Positions 9,665 through 19,064 of a stretch of 58,673 nt of DNA are shown here, one piece after another (position 1 is the stretch's first letter; each line of letters begins with the position of its first letter). The stretch lies in assembly GCA_902580945.1 (NCBI GenBank), contig CACHML010000009.1, positions 1-58,673 of the forward strand. Reading direction: 5' to 3'. The stretch comes from an uncultured Pelagibacteraceae bacterium (GTDB lineage Bacteria > Pseudomonadota > Alphaproteobacteria > Pelagibacterales > Pelagibacteraceae). The notes under the pieces were generated by a model. It was not told the DNA's origin and ran no database searches. It saw nothing but the letters and a program-made list of their open reading frames with translations. Made by a program: the position numbers and the translations under genes.

Positions 9665-11019
9665 TGTCAGCTGAAATTTTAATTGTCGATGATAATGCAG
9701 ATATAAGATTAATTTTAGACGAGTTGATAATTGATGCAGGTTATAAGACTAGACTTGCTGCTAACTTTAATCAGGCATTGACCGAAATAGATAAGAAACT
9801 ACCTGATGTTGCAATTATTGATGTGAAATTAGACAAAGGTGATAACGACGGGATCGTATTATTGGATCATATTAAAAGTAAAAATCCAGATTTGCCTGTT
9901 ATTATGATCTCTGGTCATGCCAACATAGAAATGGCAGTTAATTCTCTTAAATCGGGTGCATTCGAATTTATCCAAAAACCATTCGATAAAGAAAGACTTT
10001 TAAACTTTGTTAATAGAGCGGTAGAAAATTACAAATTAAAAAAAGAAAATAGAACTTTAAGTTCAAGACTTTTTCATACATTTGAGTTAGTCGGCAAAAG
10101 TTCTAATATCCTATCCATAAAAGATCAAATAAATAAATTATCAAAATCTGAGAGTAGAATATTTATCAGTGGACCAACTGGATCCGGTAAAGAATTAATT
10201 TCAAGGAAAATTCATAGAAATTCTAAAAGGAAAGATGGTCCTTTTATTGTAATTAATGGTGCACTATTAGATGCAAAAAAATATGAATTAGAATTATTTG
10301 GTGAAGAAAAAAAAGATGGTTCAATTTTTTATGGAGCATTAGAAAAAGCATCAGGAGGTATTTTACTAATTGATGAAGTTACAGAAATTCCACTCGAGAT
10401 ACAGTCTAAGATCTTAAGAGTAGTAATTGATCAAAAATTCAAAAGAATAAATAGCACACATGATATAAAAGTTGATGTAAGAATTATATGTACAAACAGT
10501 AAAGATGCAATACAAGAAATTAAATCTGGAAACTTTAGAGAAGATTTATTTCATAGACTAAATGTTTTTAATATTAAAATTGATCCATTAAACAAGCGGA
10601 TAGAGGATATACCAGTTTTAATTGATTATTTTATTGAGAATATTTGTGAAGCAAATAATTTTAAAAAATTTAAAATTGTCGATAATAACTATTTGCTAAA
10701 TTATAACTGGCCAGGAAATGTAAGAGAGTTAAGAAATTTAATTGAAAGAATTGCAATATTATCTCCGGGAGAGGATAATGAGAGATTAATGAACATTATT
10801 AAAGAGTCATTATCAAAATCTATAGAAGACGAGTTTTCAGTCACAGAAACTCTCACGGTTCCTTTAAAAGAGGCGAGGGAAAGTTTTGAAAAACAATATT
10901 TAATCTCACAATTAAAAAAATTTAGTGGAAATATTTCTAAAACAGCAAAATTTATTGGAATGGAACGGTCTGCATTGCATCGAAAGTTAAAGATACTAGG
11001 AGTCAAGGATCTAAATTAA
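9664..11019 (+). CDS. ntrX: NtrX-like response regulator with AAA+ domain
   Basis: A 451-residue regulator: receiver domain with phospho-acceptor Asp53 (IIDVKLD) and conserved Lys in FIQKPFD, an AAA+ domain with Walker A GPTGSGKE and Walker B GGILLIDEV, and a C-terminal Fis-type helix-turn-helix (NISKTAKFIGMERSALHRKL). Where sigma-54 activators carry GAFTGA, this protein reads EEKKDGSIFYGALEKA, so the sigma-54 contact loop is gone. Several alphaproteobacterial NtrX proteins are known to lack GAFTGA. It probably acts as an ordinary DNA-binding regulator rather than a sigma-54 activator. Confidence 0.9.
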   Translation: MSAEILIVDDNADIRLILDELIIDAGYKTRLAANFNQALTEIDKKLPDVAIIDVKLDKGDNDGIVLLDHIKSKNPDLPVIMISGHANIEMAVNSLKSGAFEFIQKPFDKERLLNFVNRAVENYKLKKENRTLSSRLFHTFELVGKSSNILSIKDQINKLSKSESRIFISGPTGSGKELISRKIHRNSKRKDGPFIVINGALLDAKKYELELFGEEKKDGSIFYGALEKASGGILLIDEVTEIPLEIQSKILRVVIDQKFKRINSTHDIKVDVRIICTNSKDAIQEIKSGNFREDLFHRLNVFNIKIDPLNKRIEDIPVLIDYFIENICEANNFKKFKIVDNNYLLNYNWPGNVRELRNLIERIAILSPGEDNERLMNIIKESLSKSIEDEFSVTETLTVPLKEARESFEKQYLISQLKKFSGNISKTAKFIGMERSALHRKLKILGVKDLN

Positions 11020-12392
11020 TGAATATTATAATTTGTGGAGCAGGTAGAGTTGGTTCAACTATTGCTAAAATGTTAATTGAGCAGAATCATTCTATCACAA
11101 TGATAGATCAATCAAGTGATGACATTCAAAAGATAAATGAAACTCTTGATGTAAAAGCAATCGTTGGTAAAGCAACGTCACCAGCAATTTTAGAAAAAGC
11201 TAACACAAAAGATGCTGATATGATCATAGCAGTAACTAGAAACGATGAAATAAATATGTTGATATGTCAGATTGCTTTTTCTTTATTTCAAGTGCCAAAA
11301 AAAATAGCCAGAATAAGATTTCAAGAGTATCTGGATCCTAAATATTCTGGACTTTTCAATAGAGAAAATTTACCAATTGATTACATAATTTCTCCAGAAA
11401 TTGAGATTGCAAAATCTATACAAAGAAAATTAGAAGCCCCAGGTGCGTTAGATAATGTACCATTTGCAGAAAATAAAATAAGATTATTAGAAATTTTAAT
11501 CGACGACAAATGTTCAATACATGGAATTAATCTAAATGAACTTACAAAAAAATTTCCAAAACTAAATGCATATATACTTGGTGTTATAAGAGATAATAAA
11601 TTTGTAATTATGAAAAAAAAAGATCAATTACAACTTAACGATAAAGCTTATGTTATGGTTAACAGCAGCCAGATGCAAGAGACACTGACTGTTTTTGGTC
11701 ACAATGAAAAAATTTCAAATAAAATGTTAATAATTGGTGGTGGAAATATTGGTTTTAATTTGGCAAAAAATATTGAGCAAGCATTTGAGTCTGCCCGAGT
11801 AAAAATAATAGAGAAGGACAAAACTAGAGCCGAATATATTGCTAATGAACTTAACGATACAATTGTAATAAATGGTAACGGTTTAGATGAAGATGTTTTA
11901 AATGAAGCCAATATTGATGAAGTTGAGACAGTTTTAGCATTAACAAACGATGATGAAGATAATTTAATGGTAAGCGTTATCGTTGAAAAATTTTCAAAAG
12001 ATAAAAGGACAATGGCTCTAATAAACAAACCAAATTATTCATTGTTACAATCATCTCTTAAAATTGATGATTTAATTGATCCAAGAATGAGCACAGTTTC
12101 AAGTATTTTAAAACATGTTCATAAAGGAACCATTGAAAATGCGTACACAATATTAAATGGAGAGTATGAGGTAATTGAGGCAGATATTATAGAAACCTCA
12201 GAACTAATTAATAAACAATTAAAAGACTCTAATTTACCTGATGAAATCAGAATCGGTGCAATACTTAGAGATAAAGAGGTTATAATTCCAAGTTCAAGCT
12301 ATGTTTTTCAAAAAGATGATACTATAGTTCTTTTATCTAAAAGAGATCAATTACCTACAGTAGAAAACATGTTTAGAATTAGTTCAATCTAA
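11019..12392 (+). CDS. trkA: Trk potassium uptake regulatory subunit TrkA
   Basis: A 457-residue cytoplasmic protein built from two tandem TrkA_N/TrkA_C units. Each begins with a nucleotide-binding glycine motif: ICGAGRVGSTIA at residue 3 and IIGGGNIGFNLA near 231. It binds NAD(H)/ATP and gates the TrkH channel. It overlaps ntrX by one base and is followed by trkH after seven bases, an ntrYX-trkAH arrangement common in alphaproteobacteria and suggesting one transcript. Confidence 0.95.
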   Translation: MNIIICGAGRVGSTIAKMLIEQNHSITMIDQSSDDIQKINETLDVKAIVGKATSPAILEKANTKDADMIIAVTRNDEINMLICQIAFSLFQVPKKIARIRFQEYLDPKYSGLFNRENLPIDYIISPEIEIAKSIQRKLEAPGALDNVPFAENKIRLLEILIDDKCSIHGINLNELTKKFPKLNAYILGVIRDNKFVIMKKKDQLQLNDKAYVMVNSSQMQETLTVFGHNEKISNKMLIIGGGNIGFNLAKNIEQAFESARVKIIEKDKTRAEYIANELNDTIVINGNGLDEDVLNEANIDEVETVLALTNDDEDNLMVSVIVEKFSKDKRTMALINKPNYSLLQSSLKIDDLIDPRMSTVSSILKHVHKGTIENAYTILNGEYEVIEADIIETSELINKQLKDSNLPDEIRIGAILRDKEVIIPSSSYVFQKDDTIVLLSKRDQLPTVENMFRISSI

Positions 12393-12399
12393 TTTTTAG

Positions 12400-13809
12400 A
12401 TGACAAAATTTAGCTCTATTTTTATTAGTTCTTTTTTATTTCTAATAAGTATTTTTTCATTTTTAAATATAATCTATTCCAATTATTTTGATATTTTTTT
12501 CAATATTGAAAATTATGTTTATACATTGATAATAAGTATTATTTTAGGTTGCTTGTTATTATTTTTTAACAAAAGAAATTTAAAAAAAATAACATTGTAT
12601 GAAAAAATATTTACTGTCTTATCAGGTTATATTTTATTTCCATTAATAATATCAATACCTTATTATTTTGGGATTAAGAATATAACTTTATTAAATTCTT
12701 ATTTTGAGGCGGTCTCTGGATTTACATCAACCGGTTTCACTATTTTTGATAATATAAAACAATTAGATGAAAGTTTAATTTTATGGAGGTCAACTTCTCA
12801 ATGGATCGGTGGAATATATTTTCTTTTTTCTATTTTGTTATTAATTGACATTTTTGATAAAAATTTAAAACAATCTTTTACAGAATATTTATCGTTCAAT
12901 TACAATGAAATTTTTAAGCAATCATTTAAGATTGTAATAATTTATTCTTTATTAACATTATTAATATTTGTTATATTTAAAACTATTAACTTAAGAACCT
13001 TTGATGCTTTTAACTTATCATTATCAATAATATCTTCAGGTGGATTTTTACCTGTTAATAGAATCGATTATTTGTTTGCAAGTGATTTGAGTAAAATTCT
13101 TTTGTCAATCACCATGCTTCTTTCTTTTTTCAGTCTTTTTTTAATATTTAATCTTATTTTCTATAGTAAAAAAAAAGTAAGCTTTTTAAGTGAGGATTTT
13201 AATCTTCTAATTTATTTGTTAATTATCACTTCTTTTTCTTTTGTTTTTTTAAATTCAAATAATAATTTTCCAACTATATTTATTGCTATTTCAAGTAGTG
13301 TATCAAATATTGGTATTTCATTATTAGATACCCCAAATAATTTAAAATTTTTATTACTTATTTTAGTTATAATTGGAGGTTCATTTTTTTCTACAAGTTC
13401 AGGAATAAGAGTTATTAAAGTATTAACTTTAATTAAATTCTCTTTAAATAATCTTCTGTCACATACTAAACCAAATCAAATATATTCTAATAAAGTAACT
13501 TTGATAAATGAAAACACTGAAAAACTAGATATTAATAAATATTTTTTCTCAATAGTTATTTTTATTATTTCTCTATTTATCCTTACCTTGTTATTAACTT
13601 TATCTGAAATTCAATTTGAAAATTCATTTAAACTTTCGATATTAACCGTAATGAATACTGTTAATTCTAGTATGTTTGAACTTTCAAACTTTGATTTTTA
13701 TAACCTTTCTTTTTTGACCAAGATTTATTTAATAATTTTTATGATAATCGGCAGAGTTGAGCTATTAACAATATTAATTTTATCCAAAAAATTTCTTTTC
13801 AAAAATTAA
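12400..13809 (+). CDS. trkH: Trk potassium uptake channel subunit TrkH
   Basis: A 469-residue integral membrane protein with about ten hydrophobic helices. Four pore-loop repeats resembling the potassium selectivity filter are visible: SGFTSTGFT (about 106-114), SSGGFL (about 212), SSVSNIGIS (about 295) and NTVNSS near residue 416. The last two deviate more from the consensus. It forms the potassium-translocating pore gated by TrkA, encoded immediately upstream. In a streamlined marine cell it would set potassium level and osmotic balance. Confidence 0.93.
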   Translation: MTKFSSIFISSFLFLISIFSFLNIIYSNYFDIFFNIENYVYTLIISIILGCLLLFFNKRNLKKITLYEKIFTVLSGYILFPLIISIPYYFGIKNITLLNSYFEAVSGFTSTGFTIFDNIKQLDESLILWRSTSQWIGGIYFLFSILLLIDIFDKNLKQSFTEYLSFNYNEIFKQSFKIVIIYSLLTLLIFVIFKTINLRTFDAFNLSLSIISSGGFLPVNRIDYLFASDLSKILLSITMLLSFFSLFLIFNLIFYSKKKVSFLSEDFNLLIYLLIITSFSFVFLNSNNNFPTIFIAISSSVSNIGISLLDTPNNLKFLLLILVIIGGSFFSTSSGIRVIKVLTLIKFSLNNLLSHTKPNQIYSNKVTLINENTEKLDINKYFFSIVIFIISLFILTLLLTLSEIQFENSFKLSILTVMNTVNSSMFELSNFDFYNLSFLTKIYLIIFMIIGRVELLTILILSKKFLFKN

Positions 13810-13834
13810 ATTAGTATTATAAAGTTATCATTTT

Positions 13835-13911
13835 GCGCCCTTAGCTCAGCTGGATAGAGCAACGGTTTTCTAAACCGTGGGTCGGAGGTTCGAATCCTTC
13901 AGGGCGCGCCA
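13835..13911 (+). tRNA. tRNA-Arg (anticodon UCU)
   Basis: A complete 77-base cloverleaf. The 7-bp acceptor stem pairs GCGCCCT (13835-13841) with AGGGCGC (13901-13907). The D arm GCTC/GAGC, the anticodon stem ACGGT/ACCGT with loop TTTCTAA giving anticodon TCT, and a T arm with GGTTCGAATCC follow. The CCA end is encoded at 13909-13911. UCU reads AGA and AGG, the dominant arginine codons in this AT-rich window. Confidence 0.96.
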
Positions 13912-13982
13912 GCACAAATTGGTCAACATTGATGAGGTATTTTTACAGTTGATGGTTGTATTAGTTTCTGCTTTACTCTGGC

Positions 13983-14020
13983 ATTCAAAAATTACTTTTT
14001 TGAATAATTTGTTAACAAAT
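13983..14020 (+). promoter_or_regulatory. hairpin plus 14-bp palindrome in the aapJ leader
   Basis: Two adjacent symmetric elements lie just upstream of aapJ. At 13983-14005 a perfect 9-bp stem (ATTCAAAAA/TTTTTGAAT) encloses a 5-base loop. At 14007-14020 there is a perfect 14-bp palindrome, ATTTGTTAACAAAT. The palindrome ends about 20 bases before the start codon. It could be an operator for a dimeric repressor, and the hairpin a leader RNA structure or a terminator of the tRNA-Arg transcript. The symmetry is seen directly; function is inferred. Confidence 0.45.
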
Positions 14021-14040
14021 AAATAAAAGAGGAAGAAATA

Positions 14041-15081
14041 ATGTTTAAATTAGTAAAACGATTGACTTCTTTAGTTGCTATGTTTGCTGTGCTTTTTGCA
14101 TTTTCAACAGAGACAATGGCTGCTAAGAAATCAAAAACTCTTGAGAACACTAAAAAAAGAGGATTTGTAAGATGTGGTGTTTCTCAAGGTCTACCTGGAT
14201 TTTCAAATGCAGATGAGTCTGGAAATTGGACAGGAATAGATGTTGATGTATGTAGAGCTGTTGCTGCTGCTACATTAGGAGATGCAACTAAAGTTAAATT
14301 TACACCTTTAAGTGCAAAAGAGAGATTTACTGCACTAACATCTGGTGAAATTGACATTTTATCAAGAAATACTACTTGGACTTTATCTAGAGATGCTGAC
14401 ATTGGTTTAACTTTTGTTGGAGTAAATTTCTATGATGGACAAGGTTTCATGGTAAGAAAAGGTTCGGGAATTAAATCTACAAGTGAGTTTAAAAACGGTA
14501 CATCTGTTTGTACGAATTTAGGAACTACAACTGAGCTTAACATGAGAGACTTCTTTGATTCTAGAGGAATTTCTTACGAGCCAGTAGTTTTTGAAAAAGC
14601 AGATGAAGTCGTAGCTGCTTACGATGCTGGTAGATGTGATACTTACACAACAGATAAATCTGGTCTAGCTGCTCAAAGAACAAAATTATCAGCTCCAGAT
14701 GATCACGTAGTATTACCTGAAACTATTTCAAAAGAACCACTAGGTCCAGTTGTACGTCAAGGTGATTCTGTTTGGGAAGACATAGTTAGATGGTCACTAA
14801 ATACTATGATCGAAGCAGAAGAGTACGGTGTTAACTCATCAAATGCTGACATGATGAAAACTTCAAACAATCCAGCTATCAAAAGATTAGTTGGTGCTGA
14901 GGGTGAATTAGGTGCAGCTTTTGGTTTAGATAACGACTGGAACTTAAGAATTATCAAACAAGTTGGTAACTACGGTGAAAGCTACAAGAGAAATATAGCT
15001 GACACTGGAATTCTACCTGATAGAGGTCCAAACGAATTATGGACTAAAGGCGGAATTTTATACGTACCACCAGCAAGATAA
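14041..15081 (+). CDS. aapJ: general L-amino acid ABC transporter, periplasmic binding protein (AapJ/YhdW)
   Basis: A 346-residue secreted solute-binding protein with signal peptide (about residues 1-28: positively charged start, hydrophobic core, TMA-AKK cleavage region) followed by the family 3 amino-acid-binding fold (RGFVRCGVSQGLPGFS, GNWTGIDVDVCRAVAAA, RFTALTSGEIDIL). It collects a broad range of L-amino acids for AapQMP. A GAGGAAG Shine-Dalgarno lies 5 bases before ATG. Its codon use is less AT-biased than that of its neighbours, as expected for a highly expressed protein. A hairpin after the stop probably limits transcription into aapQ. Confidence 0.94.
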   Translation: MFKLVKRLTSLVAMFAVLFAFSTETMAAKKSKTLENTKKRGFVRCGVSQGLPGFSNADESGNWTGIDVDVCRAVAAATLGDATKVKFTPLSAKERFTALTSGEIDILSRNTTWTLSRDADIGLTFVGVNFYDGQGFMVRKGSGIKSTSEFKNGTSVCTNLGTTTELNMRDFFDSRGISYEPVVFEKADEVVAAYDAGRCDTYTTDKSGLAAQRTKLSAPDDHVVLPETISKEPLGPVVRQGDSVWEDIVRWSLNTMIEAEEYGVNSSNADMMKTSNNPAIKRLVGAEGELGAAFGLDNDWNLRIIKQVGNYGESYKRNIADTGILPDRGPNELWTKGGILYVPPAR

Positions 15082-15100
15082 TTTTATTCTAAATTACTTA

Positions 15101-15132
15101 AAAAGGGCTAGAAATATCTAGCCCTTTTTTTT
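15101..15132 (+). terminator. intrinsic (partial) terminator between aapJ and aapQ
   Basis: A perfect 12-bp stem pairs AAAAGGGCTAGA (15101-15112) with TCTAGCCCTTTT (15117-15128) around an AATA loop, and is followed by T to 15132. This is a textbook Rho-independent terminator. Because aapQMP lie immediately downstream in the same direction, it more likely acts as a partial terminator and 3'-end stabiliser giving much more binding protein than permease. Confidence 0.9.
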
Positions 15133-15144
15133 ATATAGACTCTG

Positions 15145-16296
15145 ATGAACAACATTATAAAAAAATTTTTACCTCAGATTTTAGCCATACTTTTTGTTGT
15201 TCTTATTTTCGGATTTTTAACAATCAATGCCCAGACCAACATGGATAATAGAGGTATTGATTTTGGTTTTGGGTTTTTATCACAAGAGTCGTCATTTGAT
15301 GTTCAGTTTTCTTTAATTGAATATAGTGGTTCAGACTCATATGCTAGAGCCTTTCTAGTTGGACTTTTAAACACTTTACTAGTGTCATTTATAAGTATAA
15401 TTTTTTGCACAATACTTGGGGTTATAATTGGTGTTGCAAGACTATCATCTAATTATTTGATAAAAAACTCTGCTGCGTGGTATGTAGAATTTTTTAGAAA
15501 TATTCCATTATTATTGCAGATATTCTTTTGGTATTATGCGGCATTAAGAGCATTGCCTTTGCCAGAAAAAGCCAATGCATGGTTTGGAGTAACCTATATG
15601 ACCGTAAAAGGTTATTACATACCATCTATGGTATGGGAAAATTTGAATGTATTTTTATATTGCGGTCTAGCTGCAATAATTTCAATTATTGTATTACGAA
15701 ATTACGCAAATAATTTGAGAGATACTAAAGGTAAGCAAATTCCGGTTCTTTTGTATTCTCTAGCTCTATTAATTGTTTTACCACTTTTATCCTTTTTATT
15801 TGGAGGGGTGTCCTTAGAATTTGAGCTTCCACAGCTTAAAAAATTATCAAAAATCTCATATATTTATGAGGGTGGAATTAGTTTACCTCCTGAATTAATA
15901 GCTTTAGTTTTAGCTTTATCTTTATACACCTCTACATTTGTAGCAGAATGTGTAAGAGCGGGTATTGAAGGTGTGAGTAAAGGTCAGAAAGAGGCAGCAG
16001 CTTCAGTTGGATTGACGCCTAATCAAGTTCTAAAATTAGTTATTATGCCACAAGCTTTAAGAATTATTATTCCACCAACAACAAACCAATATTTAAATTT
16101 AACTAAAAATTCATCTTTAGCAGCAGCTATTGCATACCCTGATTTAGTCCTAGTATTCGCAGGTACTGCACTTATGCAAACAGGTAAAGCAATAGAAATT
16201 GTTTCAATAACAATGTTAACGTATTTAACAATTAGTCTAACCATTGCAGCAATAATGAATTGGTATAACAAAAAAATTGAAATTAAAGAAAAGTAA
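15145..16296 (+). CDS. aapQ: general L-amino acid ABC transporter, permease AapQ
   Basis: A 383-residue permease with an N-terminal helix, several further membrane spans and, near the C-terminus, the EAA loop of ABC permeases (EAAASVGLTPNQVLKLVIMPQALRIIIPP). Larger than simple polar amino-acid permeases because of an inserted segment in the middle, typical of AapQ. It forms the membrane channel with AapM. The start ATG follows the aapJ terminator by 12 bases; aapM follows after 3 bases. Confidence 0.93.
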   Translation: MNNIIKKFLPQILAILFVVLIFGFLTINAQTNMDNRGIDFGFGFLSQESSFDVQFSLIEYSGSDSYARAFLVGLLNTLLVSFISIIFCTILGVIIGVARLSSNYLIKNSAAWYVEFFRNIPLLLQIFFWYYAALRALPLPEKANAWFGVTYMTVKGYYIPSMVWENLNVFLYCGLAAIISIIVLRNYANNLRDTKGKQIPVLLYSLALLIVLPLLSFLFGGVSLEFELPQLKKLSKISYIYEGGISLPPELIALVLALSLYTSTFVAECVRAGIEGVSKGQKEAAASVGLTPNQVLKLVIMPQALRIIIPPTTNQYLNLTKNSSLAAAIAYPDLVLVFAGTALMQTGKAIEIVSITMLTYLTISLTIAAIMNWYNKKIEIKEK

Positions 16297-16299
16297 ATA

Positions 16300-17571
16300 A
16301 TGCAAACAATTAATTTTTTAAAACCAAACAGAGATAATATTAAAAATTACTCCATTATTGGTTCTATTTTAATTTTAATAAGTTTAATTGATGTAATATC
16401 AAATGCTTTTCTTAAAACAAATTTAACATCTTTTTTACCTGGTTCTTTAACAACTTTATTTCCTTTAATCATAGGACTGATTGGATTAAATATGATGAGA
16501 ATTGATTACTCTGGAAATAAAACATTAGACTTATTAAATAAAAATATAAATACTAATAATTTTAATGCTCTATTAACTTTATTAATACTTTTTTCTATTA
16601 TAAAGGCTCTTCCTCCATCTTTAAGTTGGATGATTTTTGATGCTAATATTTCAGGTGACTCAAAAGATGCTTGTACTGGTACAGGAGCTTGTTGGACCTA
16701 TATTAAGGTTTGGTTTAGAAGATTTATGTATGGAATGTATCCAAATGAATTTCATTGGAGAATTAACACTGCATTCATTTTAGTTATAGCTCTAGGCTTC
16801 GTTGGATATTTTATGAAAGAAAATTTAAAAAAATATTTGGCATTATACTATGTAATAATTTATCCAATAATTGCATATCTAGTTATTTACTATTTAATAT
16901 CTGGTGGATCATTTGGCCTTCAATGGGTTGAAACAGGTGCTTGGGGTGGATTATCACTTACTTTTATCGTTTCATTTTTCTGTTTAATTTTCTGTTTCCC
17001 TTTAGGAATGATATTTGCATTGGGTAGAAGATCTAATCTTCCAGTAATAAAATATATATCTATTTGTTACATTGAGTTTTGGAGAGGAGTTCCATTAATT
17101 ACTGTTTTATTCATGTCTTCTGTAATGTTTCCCATGTTCTTACCTGAAGATTTTTTTATGGATAAATTAGTAAGAGTAATTATTGCAATAACATTGTTCG
17201 AGGCCGCTTACTGTGCTGAGGTTATCAGAGGGGGTTTGCAATCATTACCCAGAGGTCAATATGATGCTGCAAAATCTTTAGGAATGGGTTATTGGAAAAT
17301 GCATATTTTTGTAATCTTACCTCAAGCTCTAAAATTAGTTATACCTGGAATAGCAAATACGTTTTTAGCATTAGTTAAAGATACGCCTTTAATATTTGTA
17401 GTCGGATTAGCTGAATTAGCAGGGATGCTTGCTTTAGCAAAAACAAATCCAAAATGGTTAGGTTTTGCCATGGAAGGATATATTTTTGCATCAATAATAT
17501 TCTGGATTATATGCTATGCAATGAGTAAATATAGTTATAACCTAGAAGCTAAATATAAAACTGAAAGATAA
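16300..17571 (+). CDS. aapM: general L-amino acid ABC transporter, permease AapM
   Basis: A 423-residue second permease. The C-terminal half holds the transmembrane domain with EAA loop (RGQYDAAKSLGMGYWKMHIFVILPQALKLVIPG). The N-terminal half adds several membrane spans and a long loop with a cysteine pair (DACTGTGACW near residue 126), as seen in the AapM/YhdY group. It pairs with AapQ. AapP starts 3 bases after its stop, so both are made with the ATPase from one message. Confidence 0.93.
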   Translation: MQTINFLKPNRDNIKNYSIIGSILILISLIDVISNAFLKTNLTSFLPGSLTTLFPLIIGLIGLNMMRIDYSGNKTLDLLNKNINTNNFNALLTLLILFSIIKALPPSLSWMIFDANISGDSKDACTGTGACWTYIKVWFRRFMYGMYPNEFHWRINTAFILVIALGFVGYFMKENLKKYLALYYVIIYPIIAYLVIYYLISGGSFGLQWVETGAWGGLSLTFIVSFFCLIFCFPLGMIFALGRRSNLPVIKYISICYIEFWRGVPLITVLFMSSVMFPMFLPEDFFMDKLVRVIIAITLFEAAYCAEVIRGGLQSLPRGQYDAAKSLGMGYWKMHIFVILPQALKLVIPGIANTFLALVKDTPLIFVVGLAELAGMLALAKTNPKWLGFAMEGYIFASIIFWIICYAMSKYSYNLEAKYKTER

Positions 17572-17574
17572 TAT

Positions 17575-18309
17575 ATGTCAGATCCAATTATAAAAATTCA
17601 AAATATGAATAAATGGTTTGGTGATTTTCAAGTTTTAAAAAATATTAATTTAGAAGTTGAAGCAAATAAGAAAATTGTAGTATGTGGACCGTCAGGTTCA
17701 GGAAAATCAACACTAATTAGATGTATCAACAGATTAGAAGAGCACCAAGAGGGTGATATAATCGTTGATGGAAATGAATTGTCAGAAAAAACAAAAGATA
17801 TTGAAAAAATTAGAGCTGAAGTTGGAATGGTTTTTCAACAATTTAATTTATTCCCGCACCTTTCAATATTAGATAATTGTACACTTGCACCTATTTGGGT
17901 AAAAAAAATGCCAAAAAAGGAAGCCCAAGAACTAGCATTGGACCAACTTAAAAAAGTTCAAATAGACGATCAAGCAAACAAATTTCCAGGACAACTTTCA
18001 GGGGGACAACAACAGCGTTGTGCTATCGCTAGAGCATTATGTATGCAACCAAAAATTATGTTATTTGATGAACCAACATCAGCATTAGATCCGGAAATGA
18101 TAAAAGAAGTGCTTGATGCAATGGTAAGTCTTGCAAAAGGTGGAATGACGATGATTGTTGTTACACATGAGATGGGATTTGCTAAGGAAGTTGCGGATGA
18201 AGTTATTTTTATGGACGAAGGCATGATAATTGAGAAGGCAGAAACAAAAGAATTCTTTGCCAACCCAAAGAGTGACAGAACAAAGCTTTTTTTAAGCCAA
18301 ATTCTTTAA
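17575..18309 (+). CDS. aapP: general L-amino acid ABC transporter, ATPase AapP
   Basis: A 244-residue ABC ATPase: Walker [10 protein letters not shown] near residue 39, Q loop [10 protein letters not shown], signature LSGGQQQR, Walker [12 protein letters not shown], and H loop VVTHEMGF. It belongs to the polar amino-acid (GlnQ-like) subfamily and powers AapQM. It is the last gene of the aap operon. The following 145 bases hold no gene and appear to contain the promoter of the HTH regulator. Confidence 0.95.
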   Translation: MSDPIIKIQNMNKWFGDFQVLKNINLEVEANKKIVVCGPSGSGKSTLIRCINRLEEHQEGDIIVDGNELSEKTKDIEKIRAEVGMVFQQFNLFPHLSILDNCTLAPIWVKKMPKKEAQELALDQLKKVQIDDQANKFPGQLSGGQQQRCAIARALCMQPKIMLFDEPTSALDPEMIKEVLDAMVSLAKGGMTMIVVTHEMGFAKEVADEVIFMDEGMIIEKAETKEFFANPKSDRTKLFLSQIL

Positions 18310-18454
18310 AATAATTCTAAAGATAAGCTAAAAAGTTACTTGACAGGTTTAGAATTAATTAAAAAAACCATTTTTTTTAAAAATTATTTTACTTGCATAA
18401 AGTTTTCTATTTAGATTAACTCTCAATAATATTTTATTTAACGAGGGGTCTTAA

Positions 18455-18826
18455 ATGGAAGAAAATTTTAACAAACATCTTGGCAATAAGCTTAAGTTAA
18501 GAAGATTAGCACTTGGTTTAACTCAAACTAAAGTGGCAAAAGCAATTAACGTAACATTTCAACAAATTCAAAAGTACGAAAAAGGAACTAACGGTGTAAG
18601 TTCAATTAGATTATTACAACTTTCTAATTATTTAAAAGTTCCAATAAATTATTTTTTTGAAGATTTTTCAGAATATTTATTAAATCTTGATAAATCAAAA
18701 GAGGGACACATGAATGTAAACTATAACTTCTTGGTTAAAGTTTATTCAGAGTTAACTCAGGATCAAAAAATTAAATTTGGCAAAAATTTACAAATAGCAC
18801 AAATAAATATTTCTAAAGCTGTTTAA
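18455..18826 (+). CDS. XRE-family helix-turn-helix transcriptional regulator
   Basis: A 123-residue cytoplasmic DNA-binding protein. Residues about 10-65 form an HTH_3 domain (LKLRRLALGLTQTKVAKAI, then FQQIQKYEKGTNGVSSIRLLQLS), of the small alphaproteobacterial type in which LTFQQVQKYEKG is near-invariant. The remainder is a short helical tail. Start: ATG at 18455 preceded by GAGGGGT, an acceptable Shine-Dalgarno. TTGACA at 18340-18345 and TTGCAT near 18393 are possible promoter elements. Target genes cannot be read from the sequence; it stands alone between aapP and two tRNA genes on the other strand. Confidence 0.88.
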   Translation: MEENFNKHLGNKLKLRRLALGLTQTKVAKAINVTFQQIQKYEKGTNGVSSIRLLQLSNYLKVPINYFFEDFSEYLLNLDKSKEGHMNVNYNFLVKVYSELTQDQKIKFGKNLQIAQINISKAV

Positions 18827-18832
18827 TTGATT

Positions 18833-18908
18833 TGGCTCCTCGGGCAGGACTCGAACCTGCGACCAATTGATTAACAGTCAACTGCTCTACCAACTGAGCT
18901 ACCGAGGA
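18833..18908 (-). tRNA. tRNA-Asn (anticodon GUU)
   Basis: Read on the minus strand, a 76-base cloverleaf beginning TCCTCGG and ending CCGAGGAGCCA, with the CCA encoded. D arm GCTC/GAGC, anticodon arm GTTGA-CTGTTAA-TCAAT giving GTT, and T arm with GGTTCGAGTCC. It lies 50 bases downstream of tRNA-Cys on the same strand, so the two are probably co-transcribed. Confidence 0.96.
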
Positions 18909-18958
18909 ATATTTTTCTCACAACTTACTTTTTTTAAAACTTATCTCAATACTTTTTT

Positions 18959-19032
18959 TGGAGGCAACGCCCGGAATCGAACCGGGATACAAGGATTTGC
19001 AATCCTCTGCGTAACCATTCCGCCACGTTGCC
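18959..19032 (-). tRNA. tRNA-Cys (anticodon GCA)
   Basis: On the minus strand, a 74-base cloverleaf. The acceptor stem pairs GGCAACG with CGTTGCC, with discriminator T and encoded CCA. The anticodon arm is AGGA-TTGCAAA-TCCT giving GCA; the T arm contains GGTTCGATTCC. It is upstream of tRNA-Asn in the same unit. Confidence 0.95.
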
Positions 19033-19064
19033 ATCAAATACAAAAATATTTGTTAATCGATCTT

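Noticed and set aside
13835..19032. tRNA genes as integration sites of a mobile element
   Set aside because: No integrase, direct-repeat attachment site or displaced tRNA fragment is visible near tRNA-Arg, tRNA-Asn or tRNA-Cys; flanking genes are ordinary chromosomal ones.
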